NCBI GenBank assembly: GCA_030950835.1
Contig: JAUZQU010000061.1
Span: forward strand, 1-17,434
Origin: Mariprofundaceae bacterium
Lineage (GTDB): Bacteria > Pseudomonadota > Zetaproteobacteria > Mariprofundales > Mariprofundaceae
Direction of reading: 5' to 3'
Length of the DNA: 17,434 bases
Both the position numbers and the translations under genes were made by a program. Of the stretch, positions 8,050 to 14,552 are shown piece after piece. Within the stretch, counting starts at the first letter, position 1. Each line of letters begins with the position of its first letter. Under the pieces are notes generated by a model that was not told the origin of the DNA, made no database searches, and saw only the letters and a program-made list of their open reading frames with translations.

Positions 8050-9003
8050 TTATAACGTACGGAATACGAACTTATCTTCCACCATTTCAAAGACAAAGTA
8101 AAAATGCGCCCTTTCCAAACCCCAAGCACTAGGCAGCGGCTTAAAGGGTGCCGAAGCATGAACCGCCGCCACCGCACTATCATTCAGCTGCCCGCTGGGG
8201 CTGGATTGTAAAATATGAATATTACCCAAACGTCCATTATGCTCAATGGTTACCCGCATCACCACTTGCCGCGCCTGCTGACTCAGCTTCGCCACATCTT
8301 CATGCCTAGGTCGCCATTGTTCTTCCAAGGATGCCACCAAACCTTGAGCATAAGGGGCATATTTAGCTTCCGTAGTGTTGATGCCAATGTCATCTTCTTG
8401 GGACAACATCTCTTTCATCCGTCTTTCTCGCTGGAAATCACTCGAAGTTTGGGTCAACGCCGACTTCAACGACAACAGCTCTGACATCGGAATATAAGGC
8501 ACAGCGGGTGTAGACACATTCTGCTTGCTGATTACCTTATCATGTTCAGGGCGCAATAAAGATAAAGCATCATCACTCTCACGCGTCACAACACGGCTTT
8601 GTTTGGTCGTTTGCTGTTTGGGTAGCAGCGGTTTCTTAGGCATCTGCGGCGTAGGCGGTTGCGGTTTTTTTTGTTCTGCTTGGCTCGGTGTCTGCAAAGG
8701 TGCGCGTGCCATTCTGGTCATCTTATCTTGGGCATCCACACTACGCCCACTATTATTTTTATTGGCTATAGTATTACTATCACTGGGTTGTTGCTTCAAT
8801 GATGGTTGCGATTCATCCAGCAATACCACATCCATAATTTGCTGCTCTTGTTTCTCAGGAATAGGCGGGTCAAACCTTTGGTAAGTAATCAACCAGGCCA
8901 ACAGCAGATGCAAGGCAATCGATAACACAAAAGCCACGGAAAACCGCGACACATCATGTTTATCTTGCCATGCCTGATTCAAACTTGCAGTCGCTATCGC
9001 CAT
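8050..9003 (-). CDS. TonB-family energy transducer-like protein
   Basis: Predicted periplasm-spanning protein of 317 residues anchored in the inner membrane by one N-terminal helix (about 22-40, VAFVLSIALHLLLAWLI). A long Gln-, Pro- and Lys-rich linker follows (about 45-150, with PQPPTPQMPKKPLLPKQ). The last 90 residues resemble a TonB/TolA C-terminal domain: VVMRVTIEHNGRLGNIHIL, then a central SAVAAVHASAPFKPLP. TonB-family proteins transmit the proton motive force to outer-membrane receptors. No exbB/exbD or tolQ/tolR partner lies nearby, so the motor it works with is unknown. It sits 19 bp after gltX and 18 bp before mutY. It could be a TonB, a TolA-like protein or a cell-envelope protein of the same fold; the family assignment is firmer than the role. 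Confidence 0.8.
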   Translation of the reverse strand: MAIATASLNQAWQDKHDVSRFSVAFVLSIALHLLLAWLITYQRFDPPIPEKQEQQIMDVVLLDESQPSLKQQPSDSNTIANKNNSGRSVDAQDKMTRMARAPLQTPSQAEQKKPQPPTPQMPKKPLLPKQQTTKQSRVVTRESDDALSLLRPEHDKVISKQNVSTPAVPYIPMSELLSLKSALTQTSSDFQRERRMKEMLSQEDDIGINTTEAKYAPYAQGLVASLEEQWRPRHEDVAKLSQQARQVVMRVTIEHNGRLGNIHILQSSPSGQLNDSAVAAVHASAPFKPLPSAWGLERAHFYFVFEMVEDKFVFRTL

Positions 9004-9022
9004 AAAAACAAAACCTCAACAG

Positions 9023-10420
9023 CTACGCAGCTGCTTGAAGCTTATTTACCCCTCTCTGGATACGTTTTAACGTTTCATCTTTACCCAAAAGCCCTAAAGT
9101 TGCATCCATAGGCGGCGACACAGGCACACCTGCAATCAACACCCGAATCGGCTGGGCTAATTTACCCATGTTTACACCTTCGCTAGCACAAATATCTTCA
9201 ATCCATTGCTGCGCAGCTTCTCCAGACCAAGCTGCAGTCTCTGCTTTGCGCACAAATTTCGCCAACAAATCCCAAGTACCTTCTTTAAAATTCTTTTTCA
9301 CTGCTTTTTCTTGGTATTCCTGAGGTGCAACATAAAACAATGCCGCCCCAGCCACCAAATCCAGCAAGTTTTTCGAGCGCTCTTGCAAACATGGAATCAC
9401 CTGCAACAAAGCTGGACCATCTGTTGTTTCATAATCCAACAACCGTTGCACTGCTGGCAACAACGCCTCTGCACTGCTATTTTTGATCCAATGTGCATTG
9501 AGCCAGTCCAGTTTATCTTGGTCAAACCGCGCCGCACCTTTACCCACATGTTGCAAATCAAAGTGTTCTATGAGCTGCTCCATCGTGAACACTTCTTCAT
9601 CCCCATGTGACCAGCCCAAACGTGCCAAATAGTTGTTCACTGCACATGCCAAATAACCTTTCTCGCGGTATTCTGTAATCGCTACAGAGCCATGTCGTTT
9701 CGACATCTTCGCTCCATCTGCACCATGAATCAAAGGAATGTGGGCAAATGCGGGAACTTGCAAACCAAGTGCCTCATACAACTGAATCTGACGCGGGCTA
9801 TTGTTCAAATGATCCGAACCACGCACCACATGTGTAATCCCCATCTCCGCATCATCCACTACCACAGCAAGATTGTAGGTGGGTGTGCCATCTGTGCGTT
9901 GCAGAATCAAGTCATCAAGCTCCACATTAGGGAAACATACGTCACCCAATACCAAGTCTTTTACCCATGTTTCGCCTTCTTCAGCTGATTTAAAACGCAC
10001 CACATAAGGTGCATCCTGAGGAATATCGGGGGCTGCAAGATGGCGGCAAGTACCATCATACATCGCTTTTCTGCCTTCAATACGTTGCTTTTCACGCATC
10101 GTATCTAATTTCTCTTTGCTACAATAACATCGGTAAGCCTTGCCTTCATCCAACAGCTGATTGACCGCCGCAATATGCTGCTCTTGTCGCGCTCCCTGAT
10201 AAACAGGTTCACCATCCCAATCCAAACCCAGCCACTGTAAACCATCCAAAATCACTTGCGTAGCTTCATCAGTGGAGCGTTCTTTATCCGTATCTTCAAT
10301 ACGCAGCACAAACTCACCGCCAAAATGACGGGCATACAACCAAGAAAATAGTGCAGTACGCGCACCACCAATATGCAACATACCCGTAGGCGAAGGGGCG
10401 AAACGTGTTTTTACTGTCAT
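9023..10420 (-). CDS. gltX: Glutamyl-tRNA synthetase
   Basis: Class I aminoacyl-tRNA synthetase charging tRNA(Glu) in the cytoplasm. The start is placed at the ATG at 10420 (465 residues, MTVKTRFAPSPTG), matching the family N-terminus. AAAGGA lies 8-9 nt upstream, overlapping the end of the EF-hand gene, whose stop is 13 bp before the start. The HIGH-type motif is HIGG at residues 16-19, and KMSKR is at about 238-242. The zinc-binding set C98, C100, C125 and H127 occupies the same positions as in E. coli GltX. The length is close to the standard 460-480 residues. Whether it is discriminating or also charges tRNA(Gln) cannot be decided from one gene. Downstream, the TonB-like gene starts after 19 bp. 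Confidence 0.97.
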   Translation of the reverse strand: MTVKTRFAPSPTGMLHIGGARTALFSWLYARHFGGEFVLRIEDTDKERSTDEATQVILDGLQWLGLDWDGEPVYQGARQEQHIAAVNQLLDEGKAYRCYCSKEKLDTMREKQRIEGRKAMYDGTCRHLAAPDIPQDAPYVVRFKSAEEGETWVKDLVLGDVCFPNVELDDLILQRTDGTPTYNLAVVVDDAEMGITHVVRGSDHLNNSPRQIQLYEALGLQVPAFAHIPLIHGADGAKMSKRHGSVAITEYREKGYLACAVNNYLARLGWSHGDEEVFTMEQLIEHFDLQHVGKGAARFDQDKLDWLNAHWIKNSSAEALLPAVQRLLDYETTDGPALLQVIPCLQERSKNLLDLVAGAALFYVAPQEYQEKAVKKNFKEGTWDLLAKFVRKAETAAWSGEAAQQWIEDICASEGVNMGKLAQPIRVLIAGVPVSPPMDATLGLLGKDETLKRIQRGVNKLQAAA

Positions 10421-10433
10421 CAGTGGCATCCTT

Positions 10434-10715
10434 TTAACGTCGTGGACGATAATATTGTGATTTTTGTTGCAACCAAAACTTGCGATATTCATCTTCACTT
10501 ACCTGACCATCACGGTTTTTATCCATTTGAGCAAAGCGTTTCTTCATGCGGCCCATCACCATGCTTTTATATTCATCAAGTGACACCGTTTCAGACTGAT
10601 TATAATCCAACTCCATAAAACGCTCAACCACCTTATCGGTAGCGGTAATCGCTGCTGCGCTTACAAAAGCAGGCATCAGCAAAATCAACAACAAGAAAAA
10701 TCCAATCCTACACAT
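10434..10715 (-). CDS. Small exported EF-hand protein
   Basis: A 93-residue protein with a predicted signal peptide (MCRIGFFLLLILLMPAFVSA, cleavage near residue 20) and two EF-hand loops. The first has D37, N39, S41, T43, S45 and E48; the second has D65, N67, D69, Q71, S73 and E76, a canonical calcium-binding pattern. It is therefore expected in the periplasm as a Ca2+-binding protein; no partner is known. The start at ATG 10715 is chosen because AAAGGGGG lies just upstream and the signal peptide begins there. An upstream in-frame start at 10745 would add ten residues before the signal. It overlaps the gltX ribosome binding region, so gltX may be translationally coupled to it. The tail YYRPRR is basic. 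Confidence 0.8.
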   Translation of the reverse strand: MCRIGFFLLLILLMPAFVSAAAITATDKVVERFMELDYNQSETVSLDEYKSMVMGRMKKRFAQMDKNRDGQVSEDEYRKFWLQQKSQYYRPRR

Positions 10716-10733
10716 AAAACCCCCTTTCCAGCC

Positions 10734-10761
10734 GTGACAAAACATCTGCTAGGCTTACAGT
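10734..10761 (+). promoter_or_regulatory. Possible thyA promoter
   Basis: GTGACA at 10734-10739 and TACAGT at 10756-10761, 16 bp apart, resemble a weak sigma-70 promoter lying 41 bp before the thyA start codon. The 87-bp divergent region must serve both thyA and the EF-hand/gltX transcript. No comparably good minus-strand pair was found. Confidence 0.3.
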
Positions 10762-10802
10762 GGGCAATCATAACCGCGATTTTATCGGCTGACGAGGGAC
10801 TT

Positions 10803-11633
10803 ATGCAACAGTATTTAAATTTAATGCGTGATGTATATCAAAATGGGGCTGTAAAAGGGGACAGAACTGGCACGGGAACCAAGTCTATCTTTGGTTATCA
10901 AATGCGTTTTGATTTGAGTCAGGGTTTTCCGCTGGTCACCACCAAGAAAGTACATTTAAAGTCTATCATCCATGAATTACTCTGGTTTTTAAAAGGTGAT
11001 ACCAACACCGCTTATTTAAAGGAACACGGGGTTAAAATATGGGATGCATGGGCAAAAGATGGTGATTTAGGGCCGGTATATGGTTATCAATGGCGCAATT
11101 GGCCTACTCCCCATGCCCAAAACATCGACCAAATCGCCGAGCTTATCCAACAAATCAAAAGCAAGCCCAATTCCCGCCGTTTAATTGTTTCTGCATGGAA
11201 TGTCAGCGACTTACCCGACGAATCTATGTCACCGCAAGCCAATGTAGAACAAGGGAAAATGGCTTTAGCACCTTGCCATGCTTTTTTTCAATTTTATGTC
11301 GCCGATGGTAAGTTATCTTGCCAACTCTACCAACGCAGCGCCGATATTTTTCTCGGTGTACCCTTCAATATCGCCTCGTATGCCCTGTTAACCATGATGG
11401 TTGCCCAAGTCTGCAATTTAAAAGTCGGTGATTTCATTCATACCTTGGGTGATGCTCACTTATACAACAATCATTTTGAACAAGTCCAAAGCCAACTATC
11501 GCGTCAGCCTCACCCCTTGCCTCAAATGCACCTCAACCCCAGTATCCACAACATCTTTGATTTCAACTACGAAGATTTTACGCTGAAAAACTACCAGTGC
11601 GAGTCTGGTATTGCCGCTCCAATTTCGGTGTGA
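10803..11633 (+). CDS. thyA: Thymidylate synthase
   Basis: Makes dTMP from dUMP using methylenetetrahydrofolate as one-carbon donor and reductant. The 276-residue protein begins MQQYLNLMRDVYQNG, after a GAGGGA ribosome binding site. It has R21 in DRTGTGT, the GFPLVTTKK and HELLWFLKGDTN blocks, and the nucleophile C158 in LAPCHAFFQFYV. SCQLYQRSADIFLGVPFNIASY follows, with the usual phosphate-binding and dUMP-recognition residues. A short extra segment (PDESMSPQANVEQG, about 138-151) precedes the active site compared with E. coli, as in several other bacterial ThyA proteins. An in-frame upstream ATG at 10734 would add a stretch with no similarity to the family, so it is rejected. The gene is monocistronic and converges with arsC. 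Confidence 0.97.
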   Translation: MQQYLNLMRDVYQNGAVKGDRTGTGTKSIFGYQMRFDLSQGFPLVTTKKVHLKSIIHELLWFLKGDTNTAYLKEHGVKIWDAWAKDGDLGPVYGYQWRNWPTPHAQNIDQIAELIQQIKSKPNSRRLIVSAWNVSDLPDESMSPQANVEQGKMALAPCHAFFQFYVADGKLSCQLYQRSADIFLGVPFNIASYALLTMMVAQVCNLKVGDFIHTLGDAHLYNNHFEQVQSQLSRQPHPLPQMHLNPSIHNIFDFNYEDFTLKNYQCESGIAAPISV

Positions 11634-11637
11634 TGCA

Positions 11638-11677
11638 ACTATAACCACACCACCTTTTGCAGTGCTGTGGTTATAGT
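11638..11677. terminator. Perfect 12-bp inverted repeat between convergent genes
   Basis: ACTATAACCACA and TGTGGTTATAGT form a perfect 12-bp stem around a 16-nt loop, directly between the thyA stop and the arsC stop. Its position suggests bidirectional transcription termination. Neither side has a clear U run, so it is not a textbook intrinsic terminator and may only stabilise 3' ends. Confidence 0.45.
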
Positions 11678-11699
11678 CTGTTAGGCATATATCCTTGGT

Positions 11700-12050
11700 T
11701 TATGCTTCAAGCACAGGCAATACCAACTCAGGCGGACGACCTACAGCCGCTTTGTCACCATTCACCACCACAGGGCGTTCAATCAACTTAGGATAAGCCA
11801 CCATCACATCAATCATCGCTGCTCGGCTTAAATCTTGACCTTGAATATGCTGCTTAAACTCAGCTTCACCTGTACGCATAAACTCCAAAGGCGCTTTGCC
11901 AAGCTTTTGGAGAATAACCTCAAGTTCTGCGGCAGTAGGCGGATTTTTCAAATACTCAATCAATTCAAAGTCCACGCCTTTTTCTTCCAACAATGCCAAA
12001 GTCAAACGTGACTTGGTACAGTTGGGATTATGATACATTTGAATCGTCAT
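11700..12050 (-). CDS. ArsC/YfgD-family thiol reductase
   Basis: A 116-residue thioredoxin-fold protein of the glutaredoxin-coupled arsenate reductase (ArsC) family, closest by eye to E. coli YfgD. It starts MTIQMYHNPNCTKSR, with the single active cysteine C11. The arginines R59, R92 (ERPVVVNG) and R105 (VGRPPE) correspond to the catalytic and oxyanion arginines of plasmid ArsC. No arsR, arsB or acr3 gene is nearby, so a true arsenic role is not supported by context, and a general reductase role is equally possible. The ATG at 12050 lies one base after the slyD stop (TAA-A-ATG), so translation is coupled to slyD. In-frame codons further upstream lie inside slyD and are not needed. Confidence 0.9.
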   Translation of the reverse strand: MTIQMYHNPNCTKSRLTLALLEEKGVDFELIEYLKNPPTAAELEVILQKLGKAPLEFMRTGEAEFKQHIQGQDLSRAAMIDVMVAYPKLIERPVVVNGDKAAVGRPPELVLPVLEA

Positions 12051-12051
12051 T

Positions 12052-12540
12052 TTAATGCCCGCAACCGCCTGCGCTATGCACATGCCCATGTTCCAACTCT
12101 TCAGCGGTTGCATCACGAATCGACATCACTTCCACATCAAAGTTCAATGTTTCGCCAGCTAAAGGATGGTTGGCATCAATCGTGATGTGTTGCTCATCCA
12201 AAGCCAGCACAGTCACCAGTTCCACGCCATGTTCTGCTTCCGCCTCAAAACGCATACCAATTTCAATCTCACCATCAAATTCAAACAAATCACGCTCTAC
12301 TTTCTGCGTCAATTCAGGGTTCACTTCGCCATAACCATCTTCAGGAGACACTGAAACCACAATCTTATCTCCTACACTTTTGCCCTCTAACTCACGCTCC
12401 AAACCAGGCACCAAAGCTTCAGTTCCATGAATATATGGCAAAGGTTCAGCTTGGCGAGAAGAGTCAACCTCTTCACCTGCCCCATTGCTCAACGTATAAT
12501 GAATATCCACCGCTTTATGTGCTGTAATTGTGTCTGACAT
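12052..12540 (-). CDS. slyD: FKBP-type peptidyl-prolyl isomerase SlyD
   Basis: Cytoplasmic prolyl isomerase and chaperone, 162 residues. The start is at ATG 12540, behind AAGGAGAGAAGAG. The FKBP core is split by an inserted-in-flap (IF) domain as in SlyD: LPYIHGTEALVPGLERELEG (35-54), PEDGYGEVNPEL (66-77), then NHPLAGETLNFDVEVMSIR (124-142). The C-terminus EEL-EHGHVH followed by AGGCGH is a short His/Cys tail. This tail is much shorter than E. coli SlyD's nickel-binding tail but keeps possible metal ligands (H151, H153, H155, C160, H162). It may therefore bind Ni or Zn with lower capacity. It is the middle gene of a three-gene operon with a small unknown protein before it and the ArsC-like gene after it. 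Confidence 0.93.
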   Translation of the reverse strand: MSDTITAHKAVDIHYTLSNGAGEEVDSSRQAEPLPYIHGTEALVPGLERELEGKSVGDKIVVSVSPEDGYGEVNPELTQKVERDLFEFDGEIEIGMRFEAEAEHGVELVTVLALDEQHITIDANHPLAGETLNFDVEVMSIRDATAEELEHGHVHSAGGCGH

Positions 12541-12562
12541 CTCTTCTCTCCTTAATATTACT

Positions 12563-12799
12563 TCAATCTGTATGTTGCTGACCATGTTTAAATAACAAAT
12601 ATTGCTCATATTCAGCCATGTCCATCTTACCTAAAATAAACAACTCGTAATCCAGCAATGTGTCTGCGCTCGGCTTATCAACCGCCTGCTCAAAAAATAA
12701 ATCCACCTTAGCACGACGTTGCCCTACTTCAGCAGCCGACAACTCACTTTCTCGCAACATCGCATCATCCCACCATGCTTTGGCTGTATTATAAGTCAA
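12563..12799 (-). CDS. Small unknown protein upstream of slyD
   Basis: I do not recognise this family. The reading frame is open from at least 12823. The start is uncertain: a TTG at 12799 has GAGGGG 9 nt upstream (78 residues, MTYNTAKAWWDDAMLRE), a TTG at 12823 is further up, and an ATG at 12760 would give 65 residues. The product is acidic and helix-rich, with no signal peptide or membrane segment. The second half, KPSADTLLDYELFILGKMDM then AEYEQYLLFKHG, looks like two short amphipathic helices. It ends 22 bp before slyD and reads as the first gene of the slyD-arsC operon. Small size and helical content would fit an adaptor or regulatory protein, but no function is claimed. Confidence 0.65.
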   Translation of the reverse strand: MTYNTAKAWWDDAMLRESELSAAEVGQRRAKVDLFFEQAVDKPSADTLLDYELFILGKMDMAEYEQYLLFKHGQQHTD

Positions 12800-13030
12800 A
12801 ACCCAACACCCCTCATATCTCAAACATACGCGAAATCATAACAGCCCAATACAAACATGCACTTAAAATTCAAATGAGGCTACATCCCCATATATCCATG
12901 TGCATCAATCCAACTTACAGAACACTACCAAGCCTCTAGTTTTACATATAGTTTATGTAAACAGGGTGCAGTATACCTATTCACATAAAAGATAATTTTC
13001 CCTGCTAATTTGCGCCGTAGCCTACTTGGC

Positions 13031-13058
13031 AAAAAGGGGTTAACGAAAAACGTTCCCC
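13031..13058 (-). terminator. Rho-independent terminator-like hairpin
   Basis: On the minus strand, GGGGAACG, a TTTTT loop, then CGTT-AA-CCCC forms an 8-bp stem with a 2-nt bulge, followed directly by TTTTT. It is placed to end transcription coming from the FtsZ-like gene, about 290 bp beyond that stop codon. It may belong to the repetitive element there instead. Confidence 0.5.
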
Positions 13059-13124
13059 CGTTTTGACAAGCAAAGCGAAGGGTAAAGCAAACCATTGAGG
13101 GTAGTTTCTTTACTTCTTTCGAAG

Positions 13125-13244
13125 TAGGGGTTGGGTCGGGTCTATCATTATATCAAGCTAGAAAACTGCACGCTTAACTCATGGTTACATCGTGAGGAGG
13201 GAAGAAAATGGATGGTACAATGATAGACGCGACCTCCCCCCCTA
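13125..13244. repeat. 120-bp segment bounded by imperfect inverted repeats
   Basis: The left arm (13125-13149, TAGGGG...GGTCGGGTCTATCATT) and right arm (13219-13244, AATGATAGACGCGACC...CCCCTA) are inverted copies. The inner 16 bp match at 15 positions, and the outer ends match as TAGGGG against CCCCTA. About 69 bp of unrelated sequence lies between. This looks like a small non-autonomous element or REP-type palindrome pair. No transposase or clear target duplication is visible. Confidence 0.5.
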
Positions 13245-13344
13245 CCTTGGTCATGCAATATCATTTGCTCAGGTTCAGAGCAGTGTCTCTTGGCTGCGTA
13301 ACACACTAAGCTGACAACTACTTTGGCAAACACCGCACTCTGTC

Positions 13345-13947
13345 TTATCCATTTGATTCTGATTGATACACCTGTAAAAATATACGTGCCTCAGGCAAAA
13401 TATCACCTTGATGCACACAAACTTGTATCACTGAAGTAAGCAGAGGTTCATACATGGCTTGAAACATCTCATCCAAGCCCATGCTTTTTGAAGCCACCAA
13501 ATAGTCTTGGTTGGAGCTTACCAGCACAGTAACGGCATCAGTAAGCTGAGATAAAACATGTAGAGCATCATCCATGCGATTCGGCCCTTCAAAATCGAAA
13601 GGAAGCAGTGCTACCATAGACACCTTTTTGCCCAAAGCTTGCAGCTTTGCACATAGTATCGGCACAACTAAGCGTCCATAGCGACCACCCAAGCTTACCA
13701 ACAAGCCCACATCATCCGAGTCTCCCAAAAGAAAGCGTAGCGCATCGAAATGGATGGCCACTTGTTTTTGCGCTGAGCGTTCATGGAAAATACCTTCACC
13801 AAAGCACAGCGTATGTTCAACATGCTGCAGCTTTTGCACACTTTTTTTATCTTGATTCAATGCAATAGTGTGCATTTCAGGGTATGCTTCACCCATTGCT
13901 GACACCAATTGACCACCTGCACCACCCAAACCTATCCAAATCATCAC
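13345..13947 (-). CDS. FtsZ/tubulin-like protein, N-terminal domain only
   Basis: A 200-residue protein that I read as a divergent, shortened member of the FtsZ/tubulin superfamily. It opens with IGLGGAGGQLV (residues 5-15), like the FtsZ nucleotide loop GxGGxGGN, then TIALNQDKKSV (27-37), like FIAVNTDAQAL. SLGGRYGRLVVPI (85-97) sits where the tubulin signature GGGTGTG should be. PFDFEGPNRMDDAL (116-129) and DAVTVLVSSNQDYL (137-150) match FtsZ PFxFEGxRR...A and VDTLIVIPNDRLL. It ends shortly after the helix H7 equivalent, so the C-terminal domain and the T7 catalytic loop are absent. The ATG at 13947 has AAGGAG 7 nt upstream. It stands alone. GTP binding and polymerisation are doubtful; a modulator of cell division or a separate GTP-sensing role are both possible. 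Confidence 0.7.
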   Translation of the reverse strand: MMIWIGLGGAGGQLVSAMGEAYPEMHTIALNQDKKSVQKLQHVEHTLCFGEGIFHERSAQKQVAIHFDALRFLLGDSDDVGLLVSLGGRYGRLVVPILCAKLQALGKKVSMVALLPFDFEGPNRMDDALHVLSQLTDAVTVLVSSNQDYLVASKSMGLDEMFQAMYEPLLTSVIQVCVHQGDILPEARIFLQVYQSESNG

Positions 13948-14062
13948 GTTTCTCCTTGTGCAGCAAAGTATAACTCATAAGGCGTCATATAGTGTCGTAT
14001 AAAAAAAGGGTCGCCATGACTCTCCTCAATACGACATCCACGCGAGTATTTTCATATTGAAG

Positions 14063-14191
14063 CTAGTCATCAAATTTTTTTCTGATGCATTGAATATCGC
14101 CTGAATTCAGGATCATCTCTTTTTTGATACGGCAAAGCATAGTGTCCAATCGAGTATCAAGTAGATTTTTTTGCGACACAGGTTGACGCAT
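14063..14191 (-). CDS. Possible 42-residue small protein
   Basis: An intact small frame from ATG 14191 to TAG 14063 encodes MRQPVSQKNLLDTRLDTMLC, then a charged segment with RIKKEM and CIRKKFDD. The product is basic, with no hydrophobic helix. The ribosome binding site is weak (AAAGAG about 13 nt upstream). It lies 115 bp upstream of the FtsZ-like gene on the same strand and diverges from the 58-residue gene at 14234. A perfect 12-bp palindrome, CCTGAATTCAGG (14100-14111), lies within it. Composition looks protein-like, but conservation is unknown. The remaining 115 bp up to the FtsZ-like gene contains only very short frames. Confidence 0.35.
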   Translation of the reverse strand: MRQPVSQKNLLDTRLDTMLCRIKKEMILNSGDIQCIRKKFDD

Positions 14192-14233
14192 GATGGTTTA
14201 TACTCTTTTTGAAGTAAGTTTAAGGAGAGTCTT

Positions 14234-14410
14234 ATGACGGAAAAATTATTGCGAGAAACGTTTACAGGGCCAATGTATCTGCACTATAAAGCAATGTTTA
14301 TTGCTGGATATTATATGTTTGTAGCTGTGGTTCAGCAAGTCTGCACAGGTGAAAACCCTGAGAGACAAGTTCGTGTTGGTATTTCTATTTTGGAGGTTAA
14401 AAGTTTATAA
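14234..14410 (+). CDS. Unknown 58-residue protein
   Basis: A short gene of unrecognised family with a strong start: AAGGAG lies 7 nt before ATG 14234. The product begins MTEKLLRETFTGPMYLHYKA and continues with a moderately hydrophobic stretch (about residues 20-38, MFIAGYYMFVAVVQQV) that could be one membrane helix or a buried core helix. The C-terminus, RQVRVGISILEVKSL, looks like a beta strand pair. A -10-like TATACT lies about 30 bp before the start, without a good -35. The base composition is AT-rich like the genes that follow. It is the first gene of the plus-strand accessory stretch, and a candidate structured RNA and terminator follow. Confidence 0.55.
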   Translation: MTEKLLRETFTGPMYLHYKAMFIAGYYMFVAVVQQVCTGENPERQVRVGISILEVKSL

Positions 14411-14448
14411 TGAGTTATGATGGATATACTTTAAAACTGAAGTTTCAC

Positions 14449-14552
14449 TGTTTTTGCGTAACTGCAAGCCTATATTCCACAAGGATGGAGTTGTTTTTGC
14501 GGTGTTTGCGTCGTTAGTAGCAAACACCCATTAAACTCAACTTTATTCCACA
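14449..14552 (+). ncRNA. Candidate structured RNA or repeat unit
   Basis: The segment after the 58-residue gene holds two copies of TGTTTTTGCG (14449-14458 and 14492-14501) and two copies of ATTCCACA (14474-14481 and 14545-14552), in the same order. Around the second TGTTTTTGCG is a perfect 9-bp stem, GGTGTTTGC/GCAAACACC (14501-14509 with 14520-14528, 10-nt loop). It is nested in an outer GAGTT/AACTC stem (14488-14492 with 14534-14538). An intrinsic terminator follows at once. A small RNA of roughly 100-130 nt, or the 3' untranslated region of the preceding gene, are the two readings. No known RNA family is recognised. Confidence 0.3.

Larger units (their letters stand above)
12824..13344. 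other. Gene-free region with several inverted repeats
   Basis: About 520 bp with no convincing gene. It holds the upstream region of the slyD operon (12824-12900, AT-rich, no clear promoter pair), a minus-strand terminator-like hairpin (13031-13058), a TACTTC-TTTC-GAAGTA hairpin (13111-13126) and a 120-bp segment bounded by imperfect inverted repeats (13125-13244). The clustering of small palindromes with purine-rich motifs is typical of dispersed repetitive DNA, but no second copy is present in the window. Confidence 0.5.

Noticed and set aside
11700..12050. Arsenic resistance operon
   Set aside because: Only the ArsC-family protein is present; arsR, arsB, acr3 and arsA are all absent, and the closest resemblance is to YfgD-type proteins.
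12563..12799. Possible VbhA-type antitoxin for the small protein before slyD
   Set aside because: A loose PS...LL...G.M...E pattern is present, but there is no Fic toxin nearby and the gene is clearly tied to slyD, so the idea is not supported.
13208..13309. 33-codon plus-strand frame with AGGAGG upstream of ATG, overlapping the inverted repeat
   Set aside because: The Shine-Dalgarno match is good, but the peptide runs through the repeat arm and a C-run, looks non-protein-like, and is best explained as part of the repetitive element.
13148..13333. 61-residue minus-strand frame
   Set aside because: It spans the inverted repeat arms, has no ribosome binding site, and its composition is unlike a folded protein.
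14449..14552. Integron attC site or retron msr/msd RNA
   Set aside because: No RYYYAAC/GTTRRRY pair in the right arrangement and no integrase; no reverse transcriptase gene anywhere in the window for a retron.
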